Source: Pristionchus mayeri
Taxonomy: Eukaryota; Nematoda; Chromadorea; Rhabditida; Neodiplogasteridae
NCBI GenBank assembly: GCA_036245805.1
Contig: BTRK01000005.1
Span: 40,969,216 to 41,033,215, forward strand
Reading direction: 5' to 3'
Length of the DNA stretch: 64,000 nt
A model generated the notes under the pieces. The model ran no database searches. It saw nothing but the letters and a program-made list of their open reading frames with translations, and had not been told where the DNA came from. Position 1 is the stretch's first letter. Every line of letters begins with the position of its first letter. Positions 21,434 through 33,321 of this stretch are shown here, in pieces. A program made the translations under genes and the position numbers.

Positions 21434-22694
21434 AGGTTGTAACATAAGTTTTGTCGCGTCCTATCTCTTACGCATTCTAACCTCAGAAATTCTTCGAATT
21501 AATTTAATCTCAATTTCGTTATTTATAATCAGTGAGGGCCTTCGTACCCTTTCTTACGCGCTTTACTTCAATCCTGTCAAGACAGTTAGAGAGGCACAGT
21601 AGTCAGACAAAGTTGTAGTGAGAACAGGATTACAAATCATTTTCGCGCACCAGGACTTCTTGAAAAGGAGGAATTATGTCGATTTGGTGTGATATTCGTA
21701 AAGTACAATATATGGGTATAATTTTGAACCATCCACGGATAATGACAAACTAAAAGCTTTCTAGAAAGTTAGACGAGTTTGTGTAATGTGGATGGTAGGT
21801 GACGGTTGGGAAAACTTTTGCTAGCAGAATTTTCTTCTAAATAGATGTGGAGATCCAAATAGTTGTGAAATATAATTCACCCAAGGTGTTCAGTATACAT
21901 TTACCGTTTGGGGTCTATCGGGTTCTGTTGAAATAAGTAGCTCCATATAGAACGATGGTGTGTAAATAAAACTACTGAAATTGGCACTTTGTTGAAATTT
22001 CTACCTCACACATACGTTCAATATCTGATTTATTGTGATCATCCGAACCAACCACCATTCCCTTACCATTATGTATTCGGGATAATTTTAGAAATCAATA
22101 GCTTTTGAATGACAATCATGAATTCAAAAACACATAAACTTGCATTTCTGGCAAAATTTTCACAAAATGAATTAATGAAAATTTCAAATTTCCCGCATGT
22201 AGAGTACTATTTGCCTCGCCGGTTCATGAGAAATTAGACCCTCATGAGTGGTAATTAGAACGCACTTAAAATAGTCACTGTTGTTGTAATTTTGGATTCA
22301 GGAGACCTGGTCAAGTTGACTAGGAATCAGCGGCTAACCTTAGATTCAGTGAACTATATCTTCGAATCCGCTCAACATAGCACCATATCTGGCATATATT
22401 TTGAAAGAGCATTCACGGGGCATATCATCATGCTGTAGGAGTTTGGTTCATTATTCGTATCTTCGAACTAGCACCCGGTCAAACAAATAAATAAAATTTG
22501 CATGAAATTCAAATCAGTTCATATCGATATTATTCGCATAGCCGGCATGGACAGTTCAGCTATACACTATAGTTAGAATGGGCATGCATACCCCAAACAT
22601 ATACTATGAGGTCAGGCAACGGGAATATTTGAGAAGTATCGTTCATGGAAATATTGTGAACCTCCGAAATGCGACAAAACTTATGTTACAACCC
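21434..22694. mobile_element. 1.26-kb TIR element inserted in duplication copy B
   Basis: Ends in inverted repeats: GGTTGTAACATAAGTTTTGT on the left and the reverse complement ACAAAACTTATGTTACAACC on the right. The paralogous stretch near 890-900 in copy A lacks the insert and so serves as an approximate empty site. There is no transposase ORF, so it is non-autonomous. I could not settle the target duplication. Confidence 0.72.
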
Positions 22695-23454
22695 AATAAC
22701 ATGGAGATGGAAGAAGAGTTGCCTATTTTGTGTTCTTTCGCGCCGTTCATTGAAATGAGGGCGTAGGTACCATAGTGATGGCGGTTCGTAGGAGAGATTT
22801 GAGCGCCACTAACAGTATCGCAATGGCAGAAAAGGTTTAAAATCTGAGTGAGCAAGGAAAAAAATGAAGTAAACGCGAGGGAAATTCGAGCGACCTGCTG
22901 TGCAAAATGAACGAATCTACAGGAGAGCCGAGGAATTGTGAGGGGAAAGCGGGGAATAGTCAACGGAATCAATGAATACTGTGGAGAAGCCGGACATTTT
23001 TCTGAAGAGAACAGAAAAATAAGAAAATAGGACAATACAAATAATAATGGACAATAAACGGTAATGAAAGAGCGTAAAATAGGCACAAAAGGTTACTGTA
23101 GGAGCAGCTGCATCATTGTGGCGAGATTAATTGATTTTTAAAGTCACGGCAGCTGAGTGCGATAATGCAACAGCTATATCCGGCAAGCTCTCAAAGCGTC
23201 TGTGAAACACACTTCGAACCGAGGTGAAAAATTCAGAATTTGTGCATTGTCGCGAATGAAGACAGTGTGTGGAAGGGATATACGGCGAGAATTTCTGATT
23301 GAATTATGCGAGACTATGAGTGGTTGGCACCATACGAGAGTTGTTTTTGTAGCTAGTCAAGTCGGGATGAGAGTTCGTACAGTCTTTTCAATGGAGCATT
23401 GACCACTGCAGCATCCTTAGGCAAGAACACCTTCAGACTAGAGTTCGAGAAACG

Positions 23455-23762
23455 ATACCACGCTCTCTTCATTCTACACACTCTCTAGACCGGTCGATCG
23501 GCTAGAAAGTGTGGAAAATGAAGATTTCTCGAACTCTAATTCAGACAACTGTATGGACTCTAGCTCCTCCAGGAAAACACTACAGCAACCCGAGGTTGTC
23601 GAGTAACTCCAAATGTCCGTCTCGCTCTCTCCTTGGGAGGAAAAGGTGTGCGGCAGGTAGAAGAATGGAGGCTTTGTTTTCCCTCCTGACTCTCTCAATT
23701 TACCACACTCTCTCGCTTTCTCTAACTGATGAGAGAACGTGCGAACATGAGAGAGAGTCCAG
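23455..23762. repeat. Two CTCTC-family hairpins
   Basis: One at 23,455-23,525 (CTCTCTTCATTCTACACACT...AAGTGTGGAAAATGAAGA) and one at 23,688-23,762 (GACTCTCTCAATTTACCACA...). Confidence 0.55.
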
Positions 23763-25175
23763 AGGCAGTGGCGACCGAGGGTCAAAACAACGACTACAAA
23801 ATGAGGTGGGTAAGTTCTGGCATCCGAACAAGGAAATTAGCCAATCTACGGCAAATTTGGAACCAATTTTCATGAGAAGGGATAAAAAAGACAAAGGGTT
23901 GAATTGAAACGGAATCGTTCCCTCTTTCTGCCACTTCCATTCATAGGGAATGAGGCGTGAAGATTGGAATGGAACAGGTGAGGAGGGAGAAGGGAGAGAT
24001 GATCAAACCTCATGACCTACCTGGAGTATTTCGATTTCACGCGCTATTTCGCACTGTCTAGATGCCGAAAGTGTGCGCGTAATCGAGAGACTGCAGTTAC
24101 CCTATCATTGGAATACGGAAAGAACTTTTTGAAACGATTTTTTTTGGTGGCCTAGTTGATTGGCAAGTAGCATCTATGAGAAATCTCTAAGTAATGATAA
24201 TAATTTTGTTCTTCGTCCTGACAAGGAATCGTAATATCGTTATTTCTCCATCTTTCATGCATTAGGTGAAACATATACTCGATGTGAGAGTGATGTTGGG
24301 AACTCGGTTTCCAAATCAACTCTCTGTGATTTTTAGTCCATCATGTTTTCCTTTTTGAATATATTTGAATTATTTTTTTTGTTTTCAATAGAGTTCTCTT
24401 ATTGGAAAATTTTTGTCACCTTTTGAGGTGTGTTTCAGATACTCTATATAGTTGATGAGCGTTTGCTTATTTAGCGTAACTGAAACTTAGTCTAACAGTA
24501 AACAACAATTTTCCAATAAAAGAACTCTAGTTTTCAATGAATTACCACAATTAGCAAGTACTAGTTTCTCGGATGACACAAGTTCCCAAAAAAAACCAAC
24601 CGGGTGTTAACTTCCAGCCTCTAACCACGAAAAACACTGGGCCATTAGGGAGCTGTTGCCCATAACACACAATCCAACTGGCACGTAGCGACGGAAGGTC
24701 TCCGGAAACAGATCAGGAAACACATCAAATTTTCAGAATGTTAAGAATTTTTTAAGCCTAGCAACGAATTAAAGGATTTAAAAAAGGGAATAACTTCAAG
24801 CATGTGTAATTATGCAAATTAGTCTTTCTGAAACATGCAAAAATACAGAAATCGAAAGAGGGTACTTATATTAAGCAGAAACTCTAAAAATCTCAAAGTC
24901 CCTATTTTTGCTGTACCGGATTTCTCGAAAAAATAGGCGAACGCACTGATATTAGTGATTTTTTGAGACATCAGTGATTCAAAAAATTAAACCGTACAAC
25001 CGAGCAACATCGAGTATCAGAGTTAGGCTAAATGCAATCCCTGAAACGCGAATCTAATAGGTATTTTCTGTTGAGGATTTGCTCAATTTTTGATATTTTT
25101 ATAATATCATGCCATACCTTGAGTGAATCATTGATCGTTCATTGTAGATATTATCGTTTCTGATCTATGCTAATA

Positions 25176-25407
25176 ACTTGACATCCTTCCAACGAACCAG
25201 AGCGAAGAATTTGACCTCGACTGCTCAGACTGCAAGGAGAACTACAAAATTCAATCAATACTTCCCCTATGCCCGAATCCACGCTTGATTCACTTCAAAA
25301 TATTCAACCTCGCATCTACTCCACTCGATTATATTGATAACCAAAATATTTTCGCTTTACGGTTACTTCCCCCATTCATCACTATCTCCACAATTGACGA
25401 CATACAC
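25176..25407 (+). pseudogene. Coding-looking exon or gene fragment, unidentified
   Basis: An open frame without an ATG runs from a possible acceptor (CCAACGAACCAG|AGCGAAG) to a TGA. It reads like real protein: SEEFDLDCSDCKENYKIQ, then LCPNPRLIHFKIFN. It lies alone among repeats. I do not recognise the family. It may be a terminal exon of an otherwise unseen gene, or a relic. Confidence 0.3.
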
Positions 25408-25761
25408 TGATCGAATTATGAAGTTCCTGATTCTTGCGCGTCATCTCCTGTCACCTGCATCTGGAGAAGATTACACACTGCGACCGATTGGGCACACCTC
25501 CAGCTGTTTCAGTTAGTTACTGGAAATAAAAGAAAACTAAAATAAAGAACGAACAATTGATTTTAAATTCTAGCATGACTAGATCAATATGAAGGGCAAA
25601 ATACCGCTAATGATGAAGACTTTCTTTGAGGATGCAAATCTACCATAAATCTGACCCGAACGGCAATGGTAATTCGCATTCAGTCAGTCTACAGTAGAAA
25701 TCAGATCGTATCAAACAAACCAGCGTACCTCAATCACCCCTATCTCACCTGAAAGCTGGGC

Positions 25762-25785
25762 GGGGGGGGGGGGGGGGGGGGGGGG
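25762..25785 (+). repeat. Uninterrupted 24-nt G tract
   Basis: A pure guanine run preceded by GGGC and followed by TGAG. It has strong G-quadruplex potential on the plus strand. Confidence 0.9.
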
Positions 25786-27132
25786 TGAGACAACTGCACA
25801 ACCGACATTTGCACAACAATTCACCATTAATTTGCGAATGGACGTAGCGACTTGGGAGTTACTTCATTGTAACCAGTATGTGCTGTACTAAATTTGTATA
25901 TACAAATCTTGTTACAAGGCGAACTTGAGTTTCACTCCAAATCAACGAATTTGAGTGAAAAATCACGGTTAGATAAATCCCAAATACCCCTCTGCAGCAG
26001 TCGTAGCGAGGCAGTTGATAAATGATCACTCGAAGGATATACATCCGATTACTTAGGATTAGTAACCGAAAATATAACAACAACGAACGACAAAGCGATA
26101 GCAATATAATCAGTATAAATAAAGATTAGACTGGGCTTTTCATTATTTCAGCTAACAGTCAGAGAATCTGTGTCTTCTAGACTTGATATTGTAATTTCAT
26201 GTAAGGTCATGCTCGCATGAACATGACGGTGAGGCAAGGAAATGAGTTACTTACTTTTTTTAGGAATGCGAAATTTGATGAATCATATTGTACAGGCGGA
26301 AGATTGCTGTTATTGCATTCGTAAACTCTAATCTATAACCCTGAAACCTCTTAAACCCAAGATGAAAATGAAAATCATTCGTGTCAATTTGCTAGTCTTT
26401 CAGAAAAATTTGGCAAATTTCCAAAATCGCTTTTTTTTCTGTTCACTCTTTTTTCTTGCCTTAGAATGCCGTGGATTAATGCGAACTTCGTTGTGTCCTC
26501 CGAGAAAGTTGATGATTGAGAGACTAGTAAATACGGAAAATTCAACTATTACCAAATAAAATTTCCTCGGACGTTGAACTCTCGCAGCTATCCTACCGTA
26601 CCTCCCAGTTGTCGATCGGGTGCAGATCTCGATCTTGAGTGAGCCAGCCTTCTTGAGGTGTGATTGAAAGATACCTGCTAATAGTTTTATTTTTTGAGGT
26701 GAACAGATCGTCAATTATGGCAGATATGTTGCTCGGGTGTTAACCAATAACTGGAACCTCTAATCAGAACGGCAATGTTCATCACGTTTTCCTCATCTCG
26801 AAATATATACGAGAGACTTTTTCAGTCAGTGAACATATGCTTGGCAAAGTGGGAAAAATCGAAATCGTCCTAAATGTGAACACATGTAGTACTCGACGAA
26901 CATTGCTCGGATGCTACATCCGGAGTGTTCTAGATCGTTCTCTGCGAAATGGGACACACTTGTGTCAGAAAGTTGAAATTTCGAACATTGTCATTTCGAA
27001 ACCGATTTGAATCACTTATGTCTCAAAAAATCAATAATATTCCATAGATTATATGTGACAAATTTTAGAATGATTGGGCATCAACTCGTGAAGAAGCATC
27101 GAAAATAATTTTTTGAAAATTTTTACTTAATT

Positions 27133-27790
27133 CAGATGGGTGGGTAGATACGTTTTTTATTGCAGTATTATCTAGAGCGGAACATTTACTATTCACATAA
27201 AAAAAAAAAAAAAATTAAAAATACAGTTTGTGAGAAATCGTCTAAAATGTTTAAAAAGTCAGTTCTCGATCATCCCGAAACTACCGTACTCTAGTGACGA
27301 GAGAGTGTGTAGAATGAAGAGACGATTACACGCATAGCAGGATTACTGTATTTCAACGGTGGATGATGTTGGATCTTCCTAAGGTTACATCAATCATACC
27401 ATTCAGACTGTGTCAGCTATCATTTGTCGGATACCGTAGTCTGAACTACTGTAACACTGATATTGTAAATACACCAAATGGTGCCAATCAACACGTAGTG
27501 ACACAATATAGGCCGGACAGCCTGGAATGAATTTAGAGAGACCAACAGTAATTCTGCTACCGTAGAAATACAGTAATCTTGCTTTGCGTGTAATCGTCTC
27601 TTCATTCTGCACACACTCTCGTCACTAGAGTACGGTAGTTTCGGGATGATCGAGAACTGACTTTTGAAACATTTTAGACGATTTCTCACAAACTGTATTT
27701 TTAATTTATTTATATTTTTTTATGTGAATAGTAAATGTTCCGCTCTAGATAATACTGCAATAAAAAACGTATCTACCCACCCATCTGAAT
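27133..27790. repeat. Inverted repeat with about 220-bp arms
   Basis: The left arm 27,133-27,356 (GATGGGTGGGTAGATACGTT...) pairs with the right arm 27,563-27,790 (...AACGTATCTACCCACCCATC). A CTCTC motif sits inside each arm. The loop of about 200 bp is unique. Confidence 0.8.
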
Positions 27791-27974
27791 AAAAGGTCCT
27801 CTCCAGGGAACGAAAAATTCATATTCCCTCTAAGGGACTGATCCACAATTATCAAGCGCGCAATTTCAAAAATTCTACAGTATCATACAGTATATGGGGT
27901 ATCAGGGGGGTGCTGCACAAGGCATGTATTTTCGGGTCAGGTCGATAATTGTGTCATGGTAGGTCAAGACTAAG

Positions 27975-28277
27975 TACCGTACCCAATCGATAGTACAGTA
28001 CCTCCACATACCGTATACCACTACCGTAACCCCGAATATCGCAAACTAACTTTATTTAAAAAAAAGTCCTGGTACCGTGCGCATTAGATTATACAGTACC
28101 CAAGTAACTACCGTAACCCAGTTCCTTGGGTCAAACATTTTTCTAAAAATCCAAAATCGATTTTTAAATTATTTTAAACTACCCTATATGTGATTATTGT
28201 ATAATCATTTTATGATCAATTTTGGATTTTTATAAAAATGTTTAAAATTTTTAGAAAAATGTTTGACCCAAGGAACT

Positions 28278-28314
<37 letters not shown>

Positions 28315-28750
28315 ATCTACGCTCGGCGGCGCAACGGAAGACGAATAATTACTTAAGCGTTGTGATACAAGAGTGTTGACTCTCCTCACACTGAGGAAGA
28401 AATACGAAGGAAGGGATACGATAAGAAGGGAGGAATGTGGGGGATGGGGGGATGGAGGTGCAATCGTAAAATGAGAAGATCCAATCGGCTGGTCTCATCT
28501 GTCTTCGTCTGGTCTGATGGGGAGTTTTATCGAGGAGGGGGCACTCGATGTAGACCAGGTAGACTCTGCTCCGAGATCCAGCATGGATCTGACCCAAGGA
28601 ACTAGGTTACGGTAGCTACTTGGGTACTGTATAATCGGATGCGCACGGTACCAGGACTTTTTAAAAATAAAGTTAGTTTGCGATAATCGGGGTTACGGTA
28701 GCGGTATACGGTATCTGGGGGTACTGTAGAGTCGATTGGGTACGGTATAG
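27975..28750. repeat. Inverted repeat with GC-richer cargo
   Basis: Arms 27,975-28,130 and 28,590-28,750 are rich in TACCGTA/TACGGTA words. A second inverted repeat (28,131-28,278) built on TGGGTCAAACATTTTTCTAA lies inside. The segment 28,320-28,585 between the arms is distinctly more GC-rich and matches nothing else in the window. Confidence 0.72.
28280..28311. repeat. (TA)n microsatellite
   Basis: Sixteen uninterrupted TA units inside the fold-back element. Confidence 0.9.
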
Positions 28751-29483
28751 AGCAAGAATCAACTTAATGTAAAATGTTTTGGAAAAAAGTTAGTTTACGA
28801 TTGACCGCAGTGGTGTGGATTACGGTAGCAAGGGTTACTGTACACAGGGTTACGGTATGGGTACTGCAGGATCGATTGGGTACGGTATATTGACTTTTTG
28901 AAAATAAAGTTAGTTCTCGATATTCTAGAATTTGTCACATATAATCCATGAAATATTAGTGATTTTTTGAGACATCAGTGATTCAAATCGGTTTCGAAAT
29001 GACAAAATTCGAAATTTCAACTTTCTGACACAGGTGTGTCCCATTTCGCAGAGAGCGATCTAGCACACTCCGGATGTGGCACCCGAACTATGTTCGTCGA
29101 GTACTACTTGCTGTGCCGGCAGATGTGCGATTCTTAGGCGAACGCACTGATATGCAAAAAAAAGGAAACGATTTCGTCATTTCAGCCGAGTTGGAACAAA
29201 TTGATTGAGTTTCACATGAAATATAAACAATTGTGGTTTGACTTTTGAAGTTTCAAAAGGAACTTTTAATAAATGCCTATCAGGTCAGGCGCGGGCAAAG
29301 GAGTTGCGCATATTACGCGCATTGTAATTCTCGTGCCCAACTGGACAATTCGACCGCTCTAAAATGCCTGAATATTCGAAATTGCCCAACTCAGGAACTC
29401 AAGAATTTTTCTCTTGGTCATTTTACTGCGCGTTTGGAACATGTGGTTGAAACATGGATGAATACAGTACCTGATAAGTTTTT

Positions 29484-29544
29484 TTCTCATCTGTAGCGAT
29501 GATGGAATTGACCCATCGAAGATTGGATCTACGATGGAGTAATT
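29484..29544 (-). mobile_element. 61-bp mariner fragment
   Basis: Nearly identical to 43,226-43,286 of the second mariner (the transposase part around ATDEKW), starting TTCTCATCTGTAGCGATGAT and ending GATGGAGTAATT. No TIRs are attached. Confidence 0.85.
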
Positions 29545-29776
29545 AGTACGCGATAAGTTTTTTGGCTGCCGAAAGTGACGAAAGTGACGAAGTTACTCAC
29601 AATTGGCGAAGTTACTCACATGCGATGTCACTTTCGACCGCCAAAAAACGCATCGCGACCTTTTTTTCTCAAATTTAAGCACAGATTTGGACTCCTCTCT
29701 TCCTGCGGGTCCGAGAGGACCCGGTCCCGAGAGGTACAATTATATCACTAAAAAGTTGATTTTAATTAATTCTAAT

Positions 29777-30275
29777 TAACTAGTGGACAACTACGCCTTT
29801 ATTAAAGCTTGATGTTCCCGGAATGTTTCGAAAGTATTCCCCAATTGCTTATAAAAATGCCGTCAAAATCATGGTTGTCATGCCATGTCCGTCCCATCGC
29901 TAGAGGTTACGGAAGGGTGGATGGTTTCGATGCATTAAATCCGTACTCCGACGAAATCATGAATCTGACCCAGCGTCTGACCCATGGCCACAGGTTACCG
30001 TAGCATTCGGTTACGGTAGTAGTACTGTATCGATGATTTCCTTTCATCCTCCGAAGCAATCATCAGTCTGATACATCATATGACCCAACGCCACATGGCA
30101 TACTGTGGACAGAGTTACATACGAACACCTATTTTTTGATCGTAAAAAATTTCCTCTGGAAATTTCTGAAATCTTTTACGTGTAATCATCATGTATTTCG
30201 ATTGCACAGAAACTATCAAAATCCCATCCAAATCGAAAGCCCCAGTCACAAAAAGCTTTCAGTTTATTGTAAATG
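29777..30275. repeat. Dispersed repeat family R, copy 1
   Basis: Starts near CTAGTGGACAACTACGCC and carries the phrases GAAATCATGAATCTGACCCA and GAACACCTATTTTTTG, then CAGTTTATTGTA at the end. Two more copies lie in tandem at 44,839-45,435 and 45,440-45,990. No coding potential seen. Confidence 0.75.
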
Positions 30276-30299
30276 CTGTATTTTTTTCATGAAAAATGA

Positions 30300-32820
30300 A
30301 ATAGGATGGCGTGATCGTCGTTAAATTCTGCACCGGGTATCAATACCGCTTAATTTTAGTGACTTCTGGTATTGAGATATTAGAAAATGTTTGATTTCGA
30401 CGTGACGCCATCTGGAGCCAACGATCAATCTTTGAGTAAAATGGATATACCCATCGCAATCAGCATGCCATAAAACCCTAAATCAGAGAGTTTCAGCGAT
30501 TTGACATATTCCGGAAATTGTCCGACTCTTACGCCAACGGGCTCATAGCTGACGATGGCTCTTATGAGTAGTACTTAGAGACCAGTCCCACGTTATTACA
30601 TTAGTAAACACTCCGTTTTCCTAGTTTTGTACCATTCGTGGTCTACATGTCCACCAACCTAAATTAATACCACGGCTGATCTATGTGGCTAACAATTGAT
30701 ATTACTTGGTAATGGAGAGCCTACCGAATTTATTATGTCTTGTGGTGAATGCGAGAGCTCTCAACCAGTTATTGAATTCAGTATTGTTCTCTCTTCTAAT
30801 ATACAATTTGAAACACATGACTATCTAGTGTGAGAAAGATAATCTAGCTGCTGATCTCAGTGCTAAACAAGGTCTTGTTTGTGTCACAGAATGCCAGTAT
30901 TGAATACTAGGCAACTTCTCTTTAATCATGTCATGGTTAGAAAAAAAAATGAATGTCTTTTTTTAAAGTGTGGCATCGCAGATTTGTGAAGCACTATGCC
31001 CATTGGAGTTTCAGGTACGACTGAAAGTATTCAAGGGTTCTCTCAAATCAGTGTTGGTTGTGATTCCATGTCATAGAAGCTCATACATACACAGGCAAGT
31101 GTCTGTGACACCCCACCACTTCGACTTGAACCACAATCTCCTCGTGAGAGCTTCAGGCGCTGTAGGGAATCGACTTAGATTATTGTGCCTTGATGTTTTC
31201 CTGATACTTTCCGTATGTTTTCTGGATGCAATTATGTGGGATGATAATTACCGTTAACTTCGATTACTCATGCAATTTCATCGAATACTCATGCATACTC
31301 ATGCATACTCATGCATCGAATACTCATGCAATTTCATCACATGTTATCTCTTGTTCAGCTTGCGATGGGAGATCACCTCCACCCTCTCTTCCTCCATTAC
31401 CCCAGTTATCTTCACGGAAAACTTGACGAAAGAAATATAAGGCAGGCAGGCAGACCTTCTTTAGGGTAGTAACCCATTTTAGAAAAAAAGTATGTGAGAA
31501 AAATGGCTTAAGAAATTCATTTATTAGAAATTACGAATTATAATTTGTTTTCAAGAAAAATAAAAATGAGAAAAACCGAAATTAGAAAGGCGCAATGAGA
31601 AAGATCGAATTAGAAAAGCATTTTTCAGAAATTCAATTTCAGAAATATTTTGCCGGAACCGGGTTTTCGGAATTTCCACGCATACTGTAACCAATTTTCG
31701 AATTTTTAAAAATATATTTGTTTCCTTATTTTCATTATTTATTGAACTTGTGCTATTCGATGTGCTTTTATTTTCTTGAAATAATATAAAACACATTTAA
31801 AAATGAAAGCGAAATAAAAAACAACGTGGAAACCGAAGAACTGCCAGAGCCAGCTCTTCAGAGCCGTGTTTTTCCTTCCCGATTTTCTGTTTCGAAAAAT
31901 CTATTTCTGGCTTCGTAATTTCCGGCAAAAAATTCTGAAATTTGACTTCTGAAAAATTCTGAAAAAATGCGTTTATGAACTGATATTTATTTTGTGCCGG
32001 ACAGCCTTAGGTCACTCGTTATCTCCCCCTCTCTCTCGTCGCCCCGCCCACATTCGCCGCCATCGCCGATGGTCCATCTCATTAAAATAATATCATTGCA
32101 AAGTTTCACCTGTCATTGGAACAGCCGACTCTGCGACCATTCTCAGCTGCTGCTTCTCCAGTCGCGCGCTGATGATCTCGTCGCTCGATAGAAGGACTCT
32201 GCAAAGCGAGCAACAGTAATTGAATAAAATATGTAGAGTCTTGTCGAAAAACTGTAAATTAAGAAGCATCTAAAAGTGCAAGTGACTACTGTGCTTCACG
32301 GCTATGTGAAATATTCATGAATGCCATAAAAGAAGCTGACAATGACGTACCGTGAAATAGTAAAAATATCACCTGCTTCCGCAAATTATCTTCATCTCTA
32401 GAGAACTATCTTCATCTCTAGGGTTGGCATTTTGATTCTTTGAGGATTCTGAGAATCGAATGATTCCTCACTCACTGAATCATTTGATTCTGAGAATTCT
32501 GGATTCTGAGCTTCCCGGATTCTCTAGGCTGTAACTTCGTTCAAACTTAATATTTTTTCTTCAAATTTTATATTTAACACGTGTATCACGTTTCAAATTT
32601 TTATTATTCTATCTCTTTATGATCGATCACACAATGCGCGAGCGAAATGACATTTCCCGACCAGTCAGAGTTATTTCTTGTCGCCCGTCGCATTATTGAA
32701 CCACTATCGCTTCATATTCTTATGCATCTGTGCAATACCAATCGACGCCTCAACATCTCGTAATTTAAAATAAGTTATGATTATGCTAATAAATGGGCTT
32801 ATGTCATTGGAATTTAATAT
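30300..32820. other. Intergenic, no gene recognised
   Basis: AT-rich; the longest ORF (30,970-31,257) has no recognisable motif. A short array of ACTCATGCAT units lies at about 31,264-31,330. Confidence 0.4.
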
Positions 32821-33321
32821 CCGTGCGTATTTGGGATGATTCCCGGTCGTGACAACGTATCCGCCTCACCAAGGCGCCTACCCATTGGGGAAGGGGAATC
32901 GGTAGCCGTGACTAGATCACGCAGGTAAATAGGTCTGGCGAAAGGTGGGCACTCCGGACTGAATCCGCCCAAATTGACACTGGCCTAGCAGTGTTCTCCC
33001 GCGAGCTGGTCTCGAAGACGGGATGTACCTTTACCTTTTATTTGGGATGAACGATAGGAGAGTTCCAGGTAGGCTGATTCGTATAGTTTTGATATTTCGT
33101 AAGCTTGTTGTAAATAAATTAGCGCATGCTCGCTTACGCATTTTTGCTTGAATCTGAATTTTTCAGTTCGCGTTCCGTGAGCGAATAATGGCGTGTAGTA
33201 AAGGTTCGTAGAATAAATTCGAGTGCAAGGAATATCAGCATTGTACATTGGATTTTTTTTCTACGGCAACGAGGTTCCACTATACTGGTAAATTCCCATT
33301 GGTCCTGTAGCAGCAGTGAAG

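Larger units (their letters stand above)
21221..24175. repeat. Segmental duplication copy B (with insertion)
   Basis: Partner of 703-1885. The left part is 21,221-21,433 and the right part resumes at about 22,695 with CATGGAGATGGA. It ends near GGCCTAGTTGATTGGCAAGT. The middle part (22,750-23,180) is more diverged than the flanks. The hairpin at 23,688-23,762 is the duplicate of the one at 1364-1450. Confidence 0.72.
26885..29110. repeat. Nested fold-back element, 2.2 kb
   Basis: The outer arms 26,885-27,075 and 28,922-29,110 are reverse complements (GTAGTACTCGACGAACATTG on the left, the matching TATGTTCGTCGAGTACTACT on the right). Two further inverted repeats are nested inside (27,133-27,790 and 27,975-28,750). 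Just beyond the right arm, a CAGTGCGTTCGC-type terminus (about 29,136-29,149) matches the ends of the element at 37,961-39,059. Confidence 0.75.

Noticed and set aside
22643..23086. 147-codon minus-strand ORF in segmental duplication copy B
   Set aside because: The corresponding stretch in copy A is not open, there is no recognisable motif, and part lies at the edge of an inserted element.
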